DNA of 64,000 nucleotides from the NCBI GenBank assembly GCA_963575745.1, contig CAUYUJ010017774.1, positions 1-64,000 on the forward strand. The letters run 5' to 3'. The notes under the pieces were generated by a model that saw nothing but the letters and a program-made list of their open reading frames with translations, ran no database searches and was not told where the DNA came from. Shown here in pieces: positions 61,831 through 64,000 of this stretch. This stretch comes from Prorocentrum cordatum (lineage: Eukaryota > Sar > Dinophyceae > Prorocentrales > Prorocentraceae). The first letter of the stretch is position 1, and every line of letters begins with the position of its first letter. Both the position numbers and the translations under genes were made by a program.

Positions 61831-62390
61831 AGCAACAGCACCGGGAGTACGTACAAGCACCTGCAGAAGCAGCCACGGACGAGGGAGGCGGCGGACAGCC
61901 GAGAGGGGAACGGAGGAGGAGGGCTCCAGTCTCGCAGGGCCCCTGGACTTCCTAGGAGGAGCCCAGGGCTCCAGGGCTCCAGGAGGGAGAGGAGGAGGAT
62001 TCTAGGATTCGCGGCGGGCCCCGCGCGCGCCCGCGCAGGAGCACGAGGGGGCCGCTGCGGCGAGGGGGGGGGGGGAGGGGATAGGGGGGGGGGGCTCCAC
62101 CGGCAGGCCGCCGCTCACCGCTGGGCGGCACGGCCGCGGGAGCGGCGCCGGAAGGAATGGGGCCGCCTTCTCGGGCAGGGGCCCGCAGGCCGCTCGCGCG
62201 AGGTCGCGCGCGAGCGCCCTCGCTGTGCGTAGCCCGCCTGGCTTTTGGCGGAAGAGATTCGCTCTCGCCCCGCAGATCAAAACAGAGGTCGCGCGCCAGC
62301 GCCCTCGCCTCGAGCCCAGCGCACCTCGAGGAAGAAAAGCGCCACAAACATAAGCTTCTGGCGCTCTGCCCGGATCTCCTGGATCCGAGC
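61831..62390. other. GC-rich intergenic
   Basis: Open frames on both strands reflect base composition; no motif recognised. Confidence 0.35.
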
Positions 62391-62570
62391 TCCCTCCCCT
62401 CCCTCCCCTCCCCTCCCCTCCCCTCCCCTCCCCTCCCCTCCCCTCCCTCCCCCCCCCTCCCCCTCCCCCCTCCTCCTCTGCCTCCCTCCCTCCCTCCCCC
62501 CCCTCCTCCCTCTCCCTCTGCCTCCCTCTCCCTCCCTCTCCCTCTCCCTCTCCCCCCCTGTCCGCCCAAT
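62391..62570. repeat. (CCCT)n pyrimidine tract
   Basis: TCCCC repeats at 62395-62450, then CCTCCCTC repeats. Confidence 0.92.
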
Positions 62571-62800
62571 GTCGAAACGCCGAATAGAAAAAAACGCTCA
62601 CGACCATGCATGAGCGCAAGCATTTGTTGCTGAATGTTGTGATGCCCTATGTCCTATGTCCTCTGCTGCGTTATGAGTGCGTGTCCGCCATCTGGCATGC
62701 ACACACTATCCCCCAGTAGAAGCCGACTGGGATAGAATAAAGGTGTCGAGGACCCATTGGCAATCATTGAAATAATGCGATTGTCCGCCCTCCTTTGGTG
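62571..62800. other. Intergenic
   Basis: Nothing recognised. Confidence 0.35.
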
Positions 62801-63950
62801 CTACTTCACATAAGTAAAACAACAAAGATTGCGAGTGCCCCCGATGCAGATAAAGCCTGATCCAAAGCCAGATACGGCCCATAAGACATCGTCAAGGAGA
62901 AAAAGGTCCCTGGATGCCATACCCATCACCAACATCTGGTCGAGTAATAACCTGACCCTGGGGTCTGACACTAGCCCAGACACACTCGATGCCTTCATGC
63001 TAAGCATCAGTGTTGGAAATACCGCTCTGGGGAAGGTACAAGTGCTGAGTACCAGATTGGATCCACAGGATGGCGATCACGATGCTGCAGAACTCCACCG
63101 CACTGCCATAATCCTGTAATCTGGCCCTCACGGCCGCCCCGAAATGTCGCGAATCTTTCGTGAGGAGGGTCCTCACCAGGCTTGAGCGTCATGAGCAACG
63201 AGGAGCGGCAAATCCCGAGGTGTAACTCGCGTAATGTCGACTGATATCCCAGACAGTGAGCCAGGAGGGAGGATGTATGGGAGTTTCGCCCAAGCGCAAC
63301 ATAATATCAGCTACTACAGAAGCAGGGCCGTGCAGATCACGCCAAGGCGTCTCGGCGGTGACGTTTCGACTCGCCCACGAAAGTGCGTCGTTTAGAATCG
63401 CTGCGGGCAAAACGGACTCCCACCGCGAAGCAGAACCTCTGTGTGTGCCAGGACTGCAGGATTTAGCAAACGATCAAGTGCAAGATCCGTGGTGACAGAC
63501 CTATTCGAAAAAGTTACCACAGCATAATTGTAGTGTTGCTTTCGCTCATGTATGCGCCGCGCTGGAAGCCCTGTGGTGGCGCTCGATAGAGAGCCGTCGC
63601 GCCGAGAGCTGGTCGCAACATCGGCTGAATTCGGCCCCCGGCCTCGCAGGGCAGCAAAAGACGTTTTGCATGCTTGGCCGTCTCCTTGAGGCGATCATCC
63701 CCCACGCGCTGGACAGCGGCTCGACCAGGTCTAGCGGTACAGTCAATGCCAAGGTTTCGAGCGGCACGTGGCAACGATGCTTGGAGGACAGGCGCTCGGA
63801 GACAAGACCCTTCGCTAGGTCAGGAGCCGTGGTGAGAACAATCCATTTCATGGGACTCTGAAGCGTTGGTAGTCTTGCCGCCTGGGGGGCCTGGACACTG
63901 TCTGCAGCGGCTTTGGGGGCATGCTCGACCACGAACCGCAAAGTTCCCAT
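62801..63950 (-). pseudogene. Degenerate minus-strand coding-like region, unknown
   Basis: Consecutive minus-strand frames have non-repetitive, protein-like composition but keep changing phase: MKWIVLTTAPDLAKGLVSER (63.85 kb), ILNDALSWASRNVTAETPWR with DLHGPASVVADIMLRLGE (63.4 kb) and HERFATFRGGREGQ (63.15 kb). GC content is lower than in the other genes. No family recognised; it may be an old retroelement or gene remnant, or a gene with several introns. Confidence 0.25.
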
Positions 63951-64000
63951 AATCAGAGCGAGAGGGCCGAACGGTCATTCATTGTCCGTTGGTGCGTGGC

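Overview
The window looks like nuclear DNA of a dinoflagellate. On the minus strand at 60884-60904 there is a perfect copy of the dinoflagellate trans-splicing leader (starts CCGTAGCC, ends TTTTGGCTCAAG), and shorter relics (GGCTCAAG or TTGGCTCAAG) lie just upstream of several plus-strand genes. GC-rich coding stretches embedded in large amounts of simple and complex repeats, and long runs of genes on one strand, fit the same picture. All identifications come from reading the sequence; no database search was possible.

Layout. Positions 1-19.2 kb are mostly non-coding: (TCC)n tracts, an AT microsatellite, a ~90-bp satellite (10.3-12.8 kb), GT tracts, two related inverted-repeat elements (14.2-14.8 and 16.5-16.8 kb), an AT-rich island with GC-rich cassettes (17.2-18.5 kb) and the first of four blocks of a repeat built on TACCGTTTACGTGCA.

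From 19.4 to 49.7 kb the plus strand carries a scattered set of genes: an unknown protein possibly joined to an SF1-type helicase, a zinc-ribbon protein, a SAP-like protein, a large OTU-like/SF3-like helicase/polymerase-like protein, an OTU-like/PD-(D/E)XK nuclease protein, a small zinc-finger protein and a DDE-type transposase-like protein with a C2H2 finger. Five of them share an unusual 5' leader: a GGCTCAAG relic (four of five), then at a fixed 12-13 nt the first of two or three copies of a short hairpin (GGNTCRGCNTTGCYGNCC). Its stem positions change in a compensatory way between copies. The gene content (helicases, polymerase-like, nuclease, proteases, transposase-like) suggests the remains of a large self-replicating mobile element or integrated virus-like replicon, with several genes visibly damaged.

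From 51.7 to 60.9 kb a nearly full-length but mutated LINE-type retrotransposon lies on the minus strand: ORF1, overlapping ORF2 with endonuclease, reverse transcriptase, RNase H and C-terminal zinc knuckles. It begins exactly with the spliced-leader sequence and is bordered on both sides by (CA)n, as if a trans-spliced mRNA had been copied into a microsatellite. Beyond it are a PP2C-phosphatase-like exon cut by a 171-bp foldback element, purine/pyrimidine tracts, and a degenerate minus-strand region of unknown origin.
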